Assembly: GCF_013337115.1 (NCBI RefSeq)
Contig: NZ_SGWE01000001.1
Location: forward strand, 65,001-129,000
Length of the DNA stretch: 64,000 nt
Direction of reading: 5' to 3'
Source of the DNA: Deinococcus sp. JMULE3
GTDB taxonomy: Bacteria > Deinococcota > Deinococci > Deinococcales > Deinococcaceae
How positions within the stretch are numbered: position 1 is the first letter of the stretch; every line of letters begins with the position of its first letter. Positions 17,185 through 29,048 of the stretch are shown here, one piece after another. A program made the position numbers and the translations under genes. The notes beneath the pieces were generated by a model. It was not told the DNA's origin. It saw only the letters and a program-made list of their open reading frames with translations, and did no database searches.

Positions 17185-18156
17185 TCAGCGCGCGGTGTCC
17201 GAGGGACTGAGCAGTTCGTTGCGCCGCTCGAAGGCCCGCATGAAGCGGCCCAGCACCTCCGTCTGCGTGCGGTAGGCCGCCACGGCGCGCGTCTTGACCG
17301 CCAGATCCTCCGCATCCAGCGGCACCCGCTGCCACGGCAGGTGACGCGCCAGCGGCGGCGGCACCAGCGGCAGATTCGGGTGTGCGCCCTTGGGCAGCGG
17401 CCACTCCAGCCCGCCGTGCACCACCCAGTAGCGCAGGCGACCTTGCAGGCCCAGCCGCGCCGTGACCCGCTGCGCGAACAGCGTCAGGGTGTGATGATCC
17501 AGGTGGAAGTCCTCGTGGGCGGGAATCAGGATCACGTCGGGCTGCACGCGGCGCAGGACGCGCTCCAGGTCCGCCTCCAGCGCCTCGCCGGTGAAGGGCG
17601 CGCCGGGCGTCTGCGCCTCCCGCAGGTACGTGGCCGACGTCCCGGTCCGCGGGGACGTGTACGGCCGGTCGAAGTTCACGCCGTTCAGGAAGCGCAGGCC
17701 ACCGTCCGGGTACCCCAGGACCACCTGATGGTCCAAGGGGATGCCCAGCACGACGGCGGCCGCGCGGGCCTCCCCGACACGGCGTTCACCCAGCGCCCGC
17801 AGCGCCAGGCCCTGCGGGTGCAGGGTCCGTTCGGTCAGGGCCGCGTCGAACTCGAAGCCGTCCCCGGCGGTGATCCAGGTGACGAACACCTCGGCGCCCG
17901 CCGCGCGCGCCCGGTTCAGCATGCCCGCGCAGCACAGCGTCTCGTCGTCCGGATGCGGTGAGAGCAGCAGCACCCGCTGCCCCGCCCGGAACGCCGGGGC
18001 GACCGGCAGGGCCGCCACCGCGCGCGCCTCGCGGCCCGTCACGCCAGGAATCGGCTCGTTGATCCACGCGGCCAGCCCCAGCAGGACCAGCAGCGTCGCG
18101 GGCAGGGTCCAGCGGGGCAGGGGTCGGGGCAGCGCGCGGCGCGGGCGGGTCATCAC
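17185..18156 (-). CDS. PIG-L (LmbE) family deacetylase
   Basis: A 323-residue protein with an N-terminal membrane anchor or signal (hydrophobic 18-32). The zinc-binding motif SPHPDDETLCCAG near residue 68 and the distal HEDFHLDHH define the PIG-L family, which removes acetyl groups from N-acetylglucosamine-type substrates. In Deinococcus relatives such enzymes are linked to bacillithiol synthesis or to cell-envelope sugars. The exported form here favours an envelope polysaccharide, but this is inference. A possible His-rich ORF lies 39 bases upstream on the same strand. Confidence 0.9.
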   Translation of the reverse strand: MMTRPRRALPRPLPRWTLPATLLVLLGLAAWINEPIPGVTGREARAVAALPVAPAFRAGQRVLLLSPHPDDETLCCAGMLNRARAAGAEVFVTWITAGDGFEFDAALTERTLHPQGLALRALGERRVGEARAAAVVLGIPLDHQVVLGYPDGGLRFLNGVNFDRPYTSPRTGTSATYLREAQTPGAPFTGEALEADLERVLRRVQPDVILIPAHEDFHLDHHTLTLFAQRVTARLGLQGRLRYWVVHGGLEWPLPKGAHPNLPLVPPPLARHLPWQRVPLDAEDLAVKTRAVAAYRTQTEVLGRFMRAFERRNELLSPSDTAR

Positions 18157-18195
18157 CGCGGAGTGTAGCGGTCAGCGGGCCGCCTGCTCAGGCCT

Positions 18196-18424
18196 TCAGT
18201 GTCCGTCGTGGCTGGCGTCCGTATGACCATCCGTGTGACCGTCCGTGTGGGTATCGCCGTGGGCCTCGTCGTGGGCGGGCGCCGTCACGGGCGTGGCGAC
18301 CGGCTGGGCGGCACCTGGGGAGGTCTCGGCTTCCGGAACCGTGGTGCGGACGGGCGCGGCCGTGATCTTCTCCGGCGTGGCGGCGGAGGTGTCGGCTGGC
18401 GCGGCTGAGTGGTCGGAGGCACCG
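18196..18424 (-). CDS. Possible His/Asp-rich ORF lacking a clear start
   Basis: On the minus strand one frame has coding-like composition: an Ala/Pro/Thr-rich linker followed by a tail of His, Asp, Gly and Thr (EAHGDTHTDGHTDGHTD and similar) up to a TGA at 18196-18198. About 85 percent of third positions are G or C. No ATG, GTG or TTG is found in frame upstream before a stop near 18497. The gene may be truncated, use an unusual start or contain an error. A His-rich tail suggests metal binding. Low confidence. Confidence 0.3.
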
Positions 18425-18464
18425 TGAACCCACCGGTTGTTCCCCAGGCGGAGACAACACCGGC

Positions 18465-18508
18465 TGGTCAGGCTCAGTGCTTTTCCGTAAAATGAAATTC
18501 AAGTTCAT
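18465..18508 (+). promoter_or_regulatory. Malate synthase promoter with overlapping palindromic operator
   Basis: A -35 TGGTCA (18465-18470) and a -10 TAAAAT (18488-18493) are separated by 17 bases. Overlapping the -10 and the expected start site is ATGAAATTCAAGTTCAT (18492-18508), a 17-bp palindrome with 7 of 8 pairs matching. The position suits a repressor site. The IclR-family regulator encoded two genes on is the obvious candidate to bind it. Confidence 0.6.
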
Positions 18509-18553
18509 CCAGTGAAAAACCCCGAGCTGTCTGTCCCCCCAAGGAGTGCCCGC

Positions 18554-20116
<1,563 letters not shown>

Positions 20117-20118
20117 GC

Positions 20119-20937
20119 GTGACCGAGAACGCCTCTCGCGGGGGACGCCCGCGCGGCGCGGACGCACCGGGCGGCGTCCGCACCCTGGAACGCGGCCTGA
20201 GCGTCCTGTGGGCGCTCGCCACGCTGCGCGAGGCCCCGCTGTCGCAGGTGGCGCGCGCCGCCGGACTGTCGGCCAGCACCGCGTACCGCCTGCTGGAGAC
20301 GCTGCGGCAGCAGGGCTTCGTGGAATGGGAGGAAGCCTCGGGACTCTTCCGGGTGGGTCTGCGGGCCTATCAGGTGGGGGCGGCGTTCGACGCGGCGCAC
20401 GCCCTGACCGCCGCTGCCGCGCCGGAGATGCGCGCCCTGGTTGCCGAGCTGGGCGAGAGCGCGAACCTCGCGGTGCTGCGCCCGCACGGGGCAGGGCTGG
20501 AGGCCGCGTACGTGCATCAGGTCGAGGGGCCGCAACTCGTGCGGATGTTCACGCAGACCGGCGCGAGCGCGCCCCTGCACGCGTCCGGGGTGGGCAAGGT
20601 GCTGCTGGCCGCGCGGCCCGAGGCGGAGGCGCGACGGGCGCTGGAGGCCACCACCCTGACCGCGTACACGCCGCACACCCTGACCACCGTGGACGCGGTA
20701 CTGGCCGCCGTGCACCGCGTGCGCGAGGACGGCTACGCGCTGGACGACCAGGAACGTGAGCTGGGCGTGCGCTGCGTGGCCGTCCCGGTGCCCGGCGCGG
20801 ACGGGCGGGTCGCGGCGGCGCTGAGCGTCTCGGCCCCCACGTCCCGCCTGACGCCCGAGCAGGTGCCGCGCTTCCTGGCGGCAGCGCAGGCGGCTGCCGG
20901 GCGAATCTCGTCCCGGCTGGGCCACCGGGACGCCTGA
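20119..20937 (+). CDS. IclR-family transcriptional regulator
   Basis: A 272-residue repressor-type regulator. An N-terminal winged helix-turn-helix (about 20-85, SQVARAAGLSASTAYRLLETL) precedes the IclR effector domain (about 100-265) with LHASGVGKVLLA and GVRCVAVPVP. The GTG start is 2 bases after the malate synthase stop, so the genes are co-transcribed. IclR relatives such as AllR sense glyoxylate or allantoin-type ligands, which fits the surrounding allantoin and glyoxylate genes. The likely target is the palindrome at 18492-18508, making the operon self-regulated. Confidence 0.93.
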   Translation: MTENASRGGRPRGADAPGGVRTLERGLSVLWALATLREAPLSQVARAAGLSASTAYRLLETLRQQGFVEWEEASGLFRVGLRAYQVGAAFDAAHALTAAAAPEMRALVAELGESANLAVLRPHGAGLEAAYVHQVEGPQLVRMFTQTGASAPLHASGVGKVLLAARPEAEARRALEATTLTAYTPHTLTTVDAVLAAVHRVREDGYALDDQERELGVRCVAVPVPGADGRVAAALSVSAPTSRLTPEQVPRFLAAAQAAAGRISSRLGHRDA

Positions 20938-20944
20938 GCGGCTC

Positions 20945-20950
20945 TATGCT
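20945..20950 (+). promoter_or_regulatory. -10 box for the malate-synthase-like gene
   Basis: TATGCT lies 7 bases before the ATG at 20958, the leaderless spacing. It supports 20958 as the intended start of the next gene even though that frame closes after nine codons as sequenced. Confidence 0.45.
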
Positions 20951-20957
20951 GCGGCGC

Positions 20958-22366
20958 ATGCCCGACCCGTGCCGGTGGTGTCCGTGAAGCCGCCCGATCT
21001 CCCCTCCCCCACCGCCCGCGCGCTGGCGGCGGCGCTGCACGCCGCGCTGGCAGACGCGTGGACGGCCGTGGACGCGCCCGGCCCGCTGGACGCCGCGCCG
21101 CCCGTCACGGACTACCGCGCCGCTCCCGTCCCGGACGACCTGAGCGCGGGCCGCGCGGAACTGATCGTGGAGGCCAGCGACCTGCCCGCGCTGCGCGCCG
21201 CCCTGAGCAGCGGCGCGGACGCCGTCGTGATCGACTTCGACGATACCTTCGCCCCCACCCCGGCGAACGTCGCGGCGGCCTGGGCGGCCCTGCCGGAGTG
21301 GCTCGCGGCGGACGTGCCGCTGCTGGCGCGGCCCCGCGCGCTGTACGCCCCGCAGCCGGGCCTGACCTTCGCGGGACAGCCCGCGCGGGGCGCGCTGTGC
21401 GATCTGGCGGCGCTGCTGACCGCGCGGCCGGGCCGGGTGCCGCACCTGTACCTGCCGAAACTGGAATCCGTGCCGCAGGCCCGCGCGTGGGCGACCGCGC
21501 TGCGCGCCTCGGAGGCGCACCTGGGCCTGAACCCCGGCACGCTGCGGGTGTGCCTGCAGATCGAGACCCTGCCGGGCCTGCTGCACATGGACGCCCTGCT
21601 GTCCGAACTGCGCGGGTGGGCGTTCGGGCTGAACGCGGGCCGCTGGGATTACGTGTTCAGCCTCGTGAAGACCACCGGGGCCACCCGGCCTGTGCCGTTC
21701 CCACCCCGCTCCGGGCTGGGAATGGACGTGGACGCCATGCAGGCCTACGCGCAGGCGCTCGTGGACGTGTGCCGCGCCCGCGGCGCGCAGGCAGTCGGCG
21801 GGACGGCAGCGGTGAGCCCCGACCCCCTCGACCCCACCCCGGCGCTGGACGCCGTGCGGGCCGACAAGGCCCGCGAGGCCGCGCAGGGCTTCCAGGGCGC
21901 GTGGGCGGGCCTGCCCGAACTCCTGGACGCGGTGCGGGAGGGACTGGCGACCCCCGCTCCTCCCCCTGCCCCGACCGGTCCCGTGACGCGCGAGCAGCTG
22001 CTGGCCCTCCCCGACCCCGGCCCGCTCCCCGCCGCCGAGGTGCGGGACACGCTGGGCCTCGCGCTGGACGTCTTCGGCGCGTGGTTCGACGGGCGGGGCG
22101 TGATCACGCGGAACGGGCGGATCGAGGACACCGCCACGGCGGAACTCGCCCGCGCGCTGCTGTGGCAGTGGGTGCGGGTGGGTGCACCGCTGGACGACGG
22201 CAGCGTCTTCGACCGCGCCGCGTACCGCACGCTGCGCCGCGCCCTGCGCCCCGACGACGCCCCGGAAGCCAGGCTGCTTGATCATGTCGTCCTGGCCGAC
22301 GCGGCCCCGGCGTATGTTCCCCTGGAAGCCCACCGCCTGACCCTCACCCCAACCAGCCCCGCATGA
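20958..22366 (+). CDS. Malate-synthase-like paralogue (DUF6986-type), start frameshifted
   Basis: About 460-469 residues. It resembles a shortened malate synthase: DFDDTFAPT matches DFEDASSPT, HLYLPKLES matches FYLPKMES, QIETLPGLLHMD and GRWDYVFSLVK keep the metal-ligand Glu and Asp, and IEDTATAELARALLWQW keeps the catalytic-base region. The Arg-rich segment and the part near the acetyl-CoA site are altered, so the substrate may differ. From the well-placed ATG the frame stops after nine codons (TGA at 20985). One added C in the CCC at 20967-20969 would join it to the long frame. As sequenced, translation could begin at GTG 20969 or GTG 20984, the latter overlapping that stop. Similar proteins accompany allantoin genes elsewhere. 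Confidence 0.75.
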
Positions 22367-22404
22367 TCATCCCGTTCCGCTGGTCTCGACGCCCCCTCAC
22401 CCTT

Positions 22405-22500
22405 CCGTCGCTCCGCTCCACTGCTGCGCAGCTCTCCGAGTCCATCCCTCTCCCACCAGGGGAGAGGGGAATATGGAACGAGTTTCCGTTGGCTCCAGGC
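22405..22500. repeat. Intergenic hairpin, REP-like
   Basis: CCCTCTCCC (22446-22454) pairs exactly with GGGAGAGGG (22460-22468) around ACCAG. The stem is preceded by the CGCAGCTCTCCGAGTC word that resembles sequence near 16391. It may end the upstream transcript, although no U-run follows, or be a dispersed repeat that forms a hairpin. Confidence 0.45.
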
Positions 22501-22528
22501 CCTGACCTTTCACCTTCAAGGACCTTCC

Positions 22529-23763
22529 ATGACTGACCTGACCCTGCTGTCGCGCCGCGCGCACGACGCCTGCGCGACCCTGGCTGCCCACACCGAGGTG
22601 CCGGGCGAGATCACCCGCACGTTCCTCAGCGCGCCCAGCCGCGACGTGACGGCCTTCCTGACCGCCTGGGCGCACGAGCTGGGCCTGGAGGTGCGCGTGG
22701 ACAGCGCCGGGAACCTCCGCGCGCGGCGGGCCGGGCCGACGCCGGACGCGCCCACGCTGTTCCTGGGGTCGCACGTGGACACCGTGCCGGACGCCGGGGC
22801 CTTCGATGGCGTGCTGGGCGTGACGCTGGCCTTCGCGGTCGCGGAGGCGCTGCGGGGTGAGGCGCTGCCGTTCGCGCTGGAGCTGCTGGCGTTCAGCGAG
22901 GAGGAGGGCGTGCGCTTCGGCGTGCCGTTCATCGGGAGCCGCGCCCTGACCGGCACGCTGGAGCCGCTGCTGACCCTGCGGGACGCGCGGGGCATGAGCG
23001 TGCTGGACGCCATCCGCGCGTACGGCCTGGACGACGCGGCCCTGCCGGACGCCGTGGTGCAGGGCGGGGCGCTGGGCTTCCTGGAGTTCCACATCGAGCA
23101 GGGGCCGGTGCTGCAGGCGGCGGGCGCAGCGGTGGGGGTGGTGAGTGCCATCGTGGGGCAGGACCGCGTGCTGCTGGACTTCACGGGGCAGGCGGCGCAC
23201 GCGGGCACCACACCGATGGGGCACCGCCGGGACGCGCTGGCGGCGGCCGCGCGCTTCGCGGTGGCGGCGGAGGATCTGGCGCGCGCCACGGCGGGGCTGG
23301 TGGCGACGGTGGGCGTGATGACCGCGCGGCCCGGCGCGATCAACGTGATTCCGGGCTCGGCGCACTGCACACTGGACCTGCGGCACGAGGACGACGCGGT
23401 GCGGGCCGGGGCGCTGGAGACACTGCTGAGCTCGGCGCGCGCCTTCGCGGAGGAGCGGGGCGTGACCCTGGACGTCACGCACAAGATGGCGCAGCCCGCC
23501 ATCCCGATGGACGCCTCCTTCCGTGAGCTGCTGCGCGCGGCGGCCGCGCAGGAAGGCCTGAGTGCGCCCGATCTGGTGAGCGGGGCGGGGCACGACGCGA
23601 TGATCCTCGCGGAGCGGATGCCCGCCGCGATGCTGTTCCTGCGCTCGCCGAACGCGCTGAGTCACCACCCGGACGAGATGGTGAACCCGGAGGACGTGGA
23701 CGCCGCGCTGCGGGTGGGCGTCGCGTTCGTCCGCGCGCTGGCGGCCCGCGAGGGGACGCGCTG

Positions 23764-23764
<1 letters not shown>
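22529..23764 (+). CDS. allC: Allantoate amidohydrolase (M20 family)
   Basis: A 411-residue metalloenzyme that hydrolyses allantoate to ureidoglycine, CO2 and ammonia. Two-metal motifs of the M20 carbamoylase subfamily are present: LGSHVDTVPDAGAFDGVLG, FSEEEGVRFGVPFIGSRALTG, FLEFHIEQGPVL and GAGHDAMI. The dimerisation insert GQAAHAGTTPMGHRRDAL is typical. The assignment to allantoate rather than another N-carbamoyl amino acid rests on the context, since allantoinase and ureidoglycine aminohydrolase follow directly. Its TGA shares one base with the ATG of the next gene. Confidence 0.92.
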
Positions 23765-25123
<1,359 letters not shown>

Positions 25124-25127
<4 letters not shown>

Positions 25128-25888
25128 AACACCTGGGAGTCACCCGTTCCGCGTTGCGTGAGGCGCACGCGGTGATCACGCCCGACACGTTCGTCCGCAC
25201 GGCGCTGGCCGAGTGGCCCGGCAGCGCGGTGGTGCTGCACATCGCGCCGGTGATCGGGCTGGGGGCGAGGTTCGTGCAGTTCACGGCGGAGATGACAGCT
25301 GGGGCGCGGGCGCGCGAGTCGGCGCTGGGCTACCAGCGGTTCGTATTCGTGCTGAGCGGCGAGGTGCAGGTGGAGGTGGACGGCGAGTCGCGGACGCTGC
25401 GCGAGTCGGATCACGTGTTCTTCCCGGCGGGGGTCATGCACACGCTGGAGGCGCGGGGTGCGGCGCGGGTGGCGGTGTTCGAGAAGCCGTACCAGGGCGC
25501 GCCGGGCGTGGACGCCCCGCCGGTGTGCTGGGGGAACGAGCGGGAGAATCCGGGGGCGCCGTTCGAGGGCGACGAGCGGCTGATCGCGCGCAAGCTGCTG
25601 CCGGACGATCCGCGTTTCGATTTCATGATGAGCACCATGAGTTTCGCGCCGGGCGCGACCCTGCCGTACACGGAGGTGCACTACATGGAGCACGGCCTGC
25701 TGCTGCTCTCGGGCGAGGGCCTGTACAAGCTGCAGGAGGCGTATTACCCGGTGCAGACGGGGGACGTGATCTGGATGGGCGCGCACTGCCCGCAGTGGTA
25801 CGGCGCGCTGGGCCGTGACTGGAGCAAGTACCTGCTGTTCAAGGATATGAACCGCCATCCCCTCACCCTGACCGGAGGCCAGCCGTGA
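25124..25888 (+). CDS. allE: (S)-ureidoglycine aminohydrolase
   Basis: A 254-residue bicupin that releases ammonia from (S)-ureidoglycine to form (S)-ureidoglycolate, a manganese-dependent step. The first cupin (about 60-130: [29 protein letters not shown]) is structural. The second (about 175-245: [33 protein letters not shown]) holds the metal His/Glu ligands. [12 protein letters not shown] near the end is typical. The ATG overlaps the allantoinase stop and its TGA overlaps the malic enzyme GTG, so the genes are coupled. No ureidoglycolate lyase follows in the window. Confidence 0.95.
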
Positions 25889-27612
25889 ACCGACGCACCC
25901 TGCCCCTGACCGACCACTACGACGTCCGCCGCGGCGAGGACGGCCACCGCTATCTCCACCCGCTGGTGCGCGGGTTTCCGCTGCTGCGCTTCCCGCTGCT
26001 CAACAAGGGCACGGCGTTCACGGAGGCCGAGCGGGAGGCGCTGGGCCTGGACGGCCTGCTGGCCCCGCAGGTGGACACGCTGGACGCGCTGGTCGAGCGG
26101 CAGTACGCGGAGTACGCGCAGATCACCGAGCCGCTGGACCGGCACGTGTTCCTGCGCAACCTGCAGGACCGCAACGAGGTGCTGTTCTACGCGCTGCTGT
26201 CCGCGCATGTCGAGGAGATGCTGCCCGTGGTGTACACACCGACGGTGGGCCTGGCCGTGCAGAAGTTCAGCCAGATCTACCGCTACCCGCGCGGCCTGAC
26301 GCTGAGCACCCGGAACATCGACCGGGCCGGGGCGGCGCTGGCGAACGTGCCGCTGAACGACGTGCGGATCATCGTGGCGACCGATTCCAGCGCGATCCTG
26401 GGCATCGGGGATCAGGGTTTCGGGGGCATGGCGATCAGCATCGGGAAACTGTCGCTGTACACCGTGGCGGGCGGCGTGGGGCCGGACAAGACCCTCCCGG
26501 TGGAACTGGATGTGGGGACGGGGCGCGCGGACCTGCGGGACGACCCGGCGTACCTGGGCGTGAAGCACGAGCGGCTGACCGGGGACGAGTACCTGCGCTT
26601 CGTGGACCGTTTCGTGGAGGCGACGCTGCAGCGCTACCCGAAGGCGATCATCCAGTGGGAGGACTTCAGCAAGGACGCGGCGTTCGAGGTGCTGCGCCGC
26701 TACCGCCGGGTCGTGCCGAGCTTCAACGACGACATCCAGGGGACGGGCGCCGTGGTGCTGGCCGGGGTGCTGAACGCCTGCCGGATGAAGGGCGAGGCGC
26801 TGCGCGATCAGGTGGTCGTCGTGCATGGCGCGGGCGCGGGTGGGGCAGGGGTGGCCCTGGCGATCCGCGAGGGAATGCGCCGCGAGGGCCTGAGTGAAGC
26901 GGGGATCGCGGCGCGGGTGTTCGTGCTCGACTCGCGTGGGCTGCTGACCGACGACCGCCACATGGAGGACTACAAGCGGGCGCTGGCCACGCCGAAGGCC
27001 CTGACGGACGGCTGGGCGGGCACCGACCTGGAAAACGTGATCCGCGAGGCGAGGGCAACGGTGCTGCTGGGCCTCAGCGGGCAGCCCGGCATCTTCAGCG
27101 AGGGGGTGGTGCGCGCCGCGCACGCCAATACGCCCCGCCCGCTGGTGTTCCCGCTGAGCAACCCCACCGCGAACACGGAAGCCCTCCCGGCGGACATCCT
27201 GGCCTGGACTGGCGGGCAGGCGATCGTGGCGACCGGCAGTCCCTTCGACCCGGTCCGCCTGCACGGCGAGATGCACGAGATCGGGCAGGGGAACAACGCG
27301 TTCATCTTCCCCGGGCTGGGTTTCGGCGCGATCCTGGCGCGCGTGCGCGAGGTCACGGACGAGATGGTCACCGCCGCCGCGTACGCCCTGGCGGAGTACA
27401 CGCAGGCGAACCACCCGGGCCGCACGTACCCGCCGGTCGATGAACTGAGTCACGCGAGCATTCACGTGGCGGTGGCCGTGATCCGGCAGGCCCTCGCGGA
27501 CGGCGTCGCCACCGAGTTTACGCTGCGCGGTCAGACCGACGCGCAGCTGCTGGACACGGTCCGGCGCAAGTTCTGGCAGCCGAAGTACCTCCCGTTCCGG
27601 CCGCGCGAGTAA
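25885..27612 (+). CDS. maeA: NAD-dependent malic enzyme
   Basis: A 575-residue enzyme decarboxylating malate to pyruvate. The length and features fit the long, MaeA-type family: [16 protein letters not shown], the active-site Tyr in [19 protein letters not shown], the catalytic Lys in SIGKLSLY, the metal ligands in QWEDFSK and FNDDIQGTG, and the Rossmann HGAGAGGAG. Co-transcription with allantoin genes and malate synthase suggests a route glyoxylate to malate to pyruvate. The GTG start overlaps the allE stop, with a GGAGG Shine-Dalgarno. Confidence 0.95.
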   Translation: MNRRTLPLTDHYDVRRGEDGHRYLHPLVRGFPLLRFPLLNKGTAFTEAEREALGLDGLLAPQVDTLDALVERQYAEYAQITEPLDRHVFLRNLQDRNEVLFYALLSAHVEEMLPVVYTPTVGLAVQKFSQIYRYPRGLTLSTRNIDRAGAALANVPLNDVRIIVATDSSAILGIGDQGFGGMAISIGKLSLYTVAGGVGPDKTLPVELDVGTGRADLRDDPAYLGVKHERLTGDEYLRFVDRFVEATLQRYPKAIIQWEDFSKDAAFEVLRRYRRVVPSFNDDIQGTGAVVLAGVLNACRMKGEALRDQVVVVHGAGAGGAGVALAIREGMRREGLSEAGIAARVFVLDSRGLLTDDRHMEDYKRALATPKALTDGWAGTDLENVIREARATVLLGLSGQPGIFSEGVVRAAHANTPRPLVFPLSNPTANTEALPADILAWTGGQAIVATGSPFDPVRLHGEMHEIGQGNNAFIFPGLGFGAILARVREVTDEMVTAAAYALAEYTQANHPGRTYPPVDELSHASIHVAVAVIRQALADGVATEFTLRGQTDAQLLDTVRRKFWQPKYLPFRPRE

Positions 27613-27674
27613 CGCGGGGCAAACCGCCACGCGGATGAGGAGGCACTGAAAGAATCCTGCATGACCTCACGGCT

Positions 27675-27680
27675 TACGCT
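27675..27680 (+). promoter_or_regulatory. -10 box of a leaderless HD-GYP mRNA
   Basis: TACGCT lies 6 bases before the ATG at 27687. Confidence 0.45.
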
Positions 27681-27686
27681 GCCCCC

Positions 27687-28429
27687 ATGAGCGACGTTCC
27701 CGTTCCGCCCGCCGCCGAGGTGCCCGCCGAGGACCCCCGGCTGCAGGAACTGCGCCTGTACGCCGCGCAGCTCGAACGGTACGCCGAGGAGTTCGGCGCG
27801 CTGTTCCACCGCTACAAGATGCAGGAGGCGGAACTGGAAGCCGCGACCCTGGCGGTCGTGAACGCCTTCGTGGTGGCGCTCGGCGCGCACGACGCGTACA
27901 CCCGCGACCACACGCAGCGCGTGCAGCGCAGCGCCCTCATGATCGCCCGGACGCTCGGCTGGAGCGACACGCAACTGGAGGAGGTCCGGCTGGGCGCGGT
28001 CCTGCACGACATCGGCAAGACGTCCATCTCGGACACGGTGCTGTGTAAACCGGGCCGCCTGAGCGACACCGAGTACCGCAACATCCAGCGGCACCCGGTG
28101 ATCGGCGCGCACATGATCAGCGGGTTCCCCGCCCTGACCTCCGCCCGGCCGTACGTGCTGTACCACCATGAACGCTTCGACGGGACCGGGTACCCCGAGG
28201 GCCTGCGTGGACAGGACATCCCCATTCAGGGGCGACTGCTGGCCGTCGCGGACGCCGTGGACGCCATGCTCACCCTGCGCCCCTACCGCCCCCGCTGCGG
28301 CTGAAGGAAGTGCTGCGCGAACTGCGCGCAGGCAGCGGCACGCAGTTCGACCCGCAACTCGTCGAGGCGTTCCTGATCAGCGGCGCGCTGAACCTCTACG
28401 ATCTGTCCGACGAACCCGAGCCGACCTGA
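27687..28429 (+). CDS. HD-GYP phosphodiesterase, frameshifted near the C-terminus
   Basis: About 247 residues. An N-terminal coiled coil (20-60) leads into an HD-GYP domain: HDAYTRDHTQRV, the metal site LHDIGK, HPVIGAHM and the signature HHERFDGTGYPEGLRG, followed by LLAVADAVDAM. This family degrades c-di-GMP to pGpG or GMP. As sequenced, the frame ends at a TGA near 28304, just after RPYRP. Adding one C to the run at 28289-28293 restores LRLKEVLRELRAGSGTQFDP and a natural end at 28429. No sensor domain is present beyond the coiled coil. Confidence 0.88.
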
Positions 28430-28502
28430 CGCCGGGTGCGCCGCGCGTGGGGGACGCAGCGGGCATGACGTCCTCCCCGGGGTCTCTCACGCGCGGGGGA
28501 CC

Positions 28503-28508
28503 TATAGT
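28503..28508 (+). promoter_or_regulatory. -10 box of a leaderless mRNA
   Basis: TATAGT, close to the consensus, lies 6 bases before the ATG at 28515. Confidence 0.55.
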
Positions 28509-28514
28509 GACCGC

Positions 28515-28985
28515 ATGAACGACACGCTCCTGAACGCCGCGCTCGACTGGCAGCGTGGGGCGCTGACCCGCGACGCGCTGGTCACGCAACTGACCGCGCT
28601 GGGCCGCGAGGACGCCCCACTGATCACCGACCTGATCGTGCGCCTGCGCGCCCACACCGCCGGACACGAGCAGAACGGGGACGCGCCGCGCAGCACCGAC
28701 GGCTGGCGCGACGAACTGATGGGCAGCCGCGCCTGCACCTGGGGCGGCGCCGGGATGCTGGTCGGCCCGAGCGTCCTGATCCTCACCGACGGGCAGCGGG
28801 GCGTGGTGCTGGGCGAGCACGACACCCGCGCGCTGTCCAGCAGCGTCAGCGGGTCCCTGATGCTGCTGTGCCAGACCATCGTCATGGCCGAACACGCCCT
28901 GAACCAGCGGGAGATGCAGGACCTGCGCGAGCAGCGCCTCCAGAGTGCGTCCACGTCCCTGAGCGAGATCGACCCGATCCGCTGA
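28515..28985 (+). CDS. Uncharacterised 156-residue protein
   Basis: The protein is soluble, with no signal peptide or membrane helix. Its N-terminal 45 residues are helical and leucine-rich (ALDWQRGALTRDALVTQL). A Gly-rich centre (TWGGAGMLVGPSVLILTDG) is followed by a long C-terminal helix with heptad spacing (LNQREMQDLREQRLQSAS). No family is recognised. The near-consensus -10 immediately before the ATG and the normal codon use support a real, separately transcribed gene. Confidence 0.75.
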   Translation: MNDTLLNAALDWQRGALTRDALVTQLTALGREDAPLITDLIVRLRAHTAGHEQNGDAPRSTDGWRDELMGSRACTWGGAGMLVGPSVLILTDGQRGVVLGEHDTRALSSSVSGSLMLLCQTIVMAEHALNQREMQDLREQRLQSASTSLSEIDPIR

Positions 28986-29048
28986 GCGGAAACGCCACCC
29001 TCGGCGGGGACGAGGGCGGCACCTGTCCTTCTTCCCCGCCGCCCCGCT

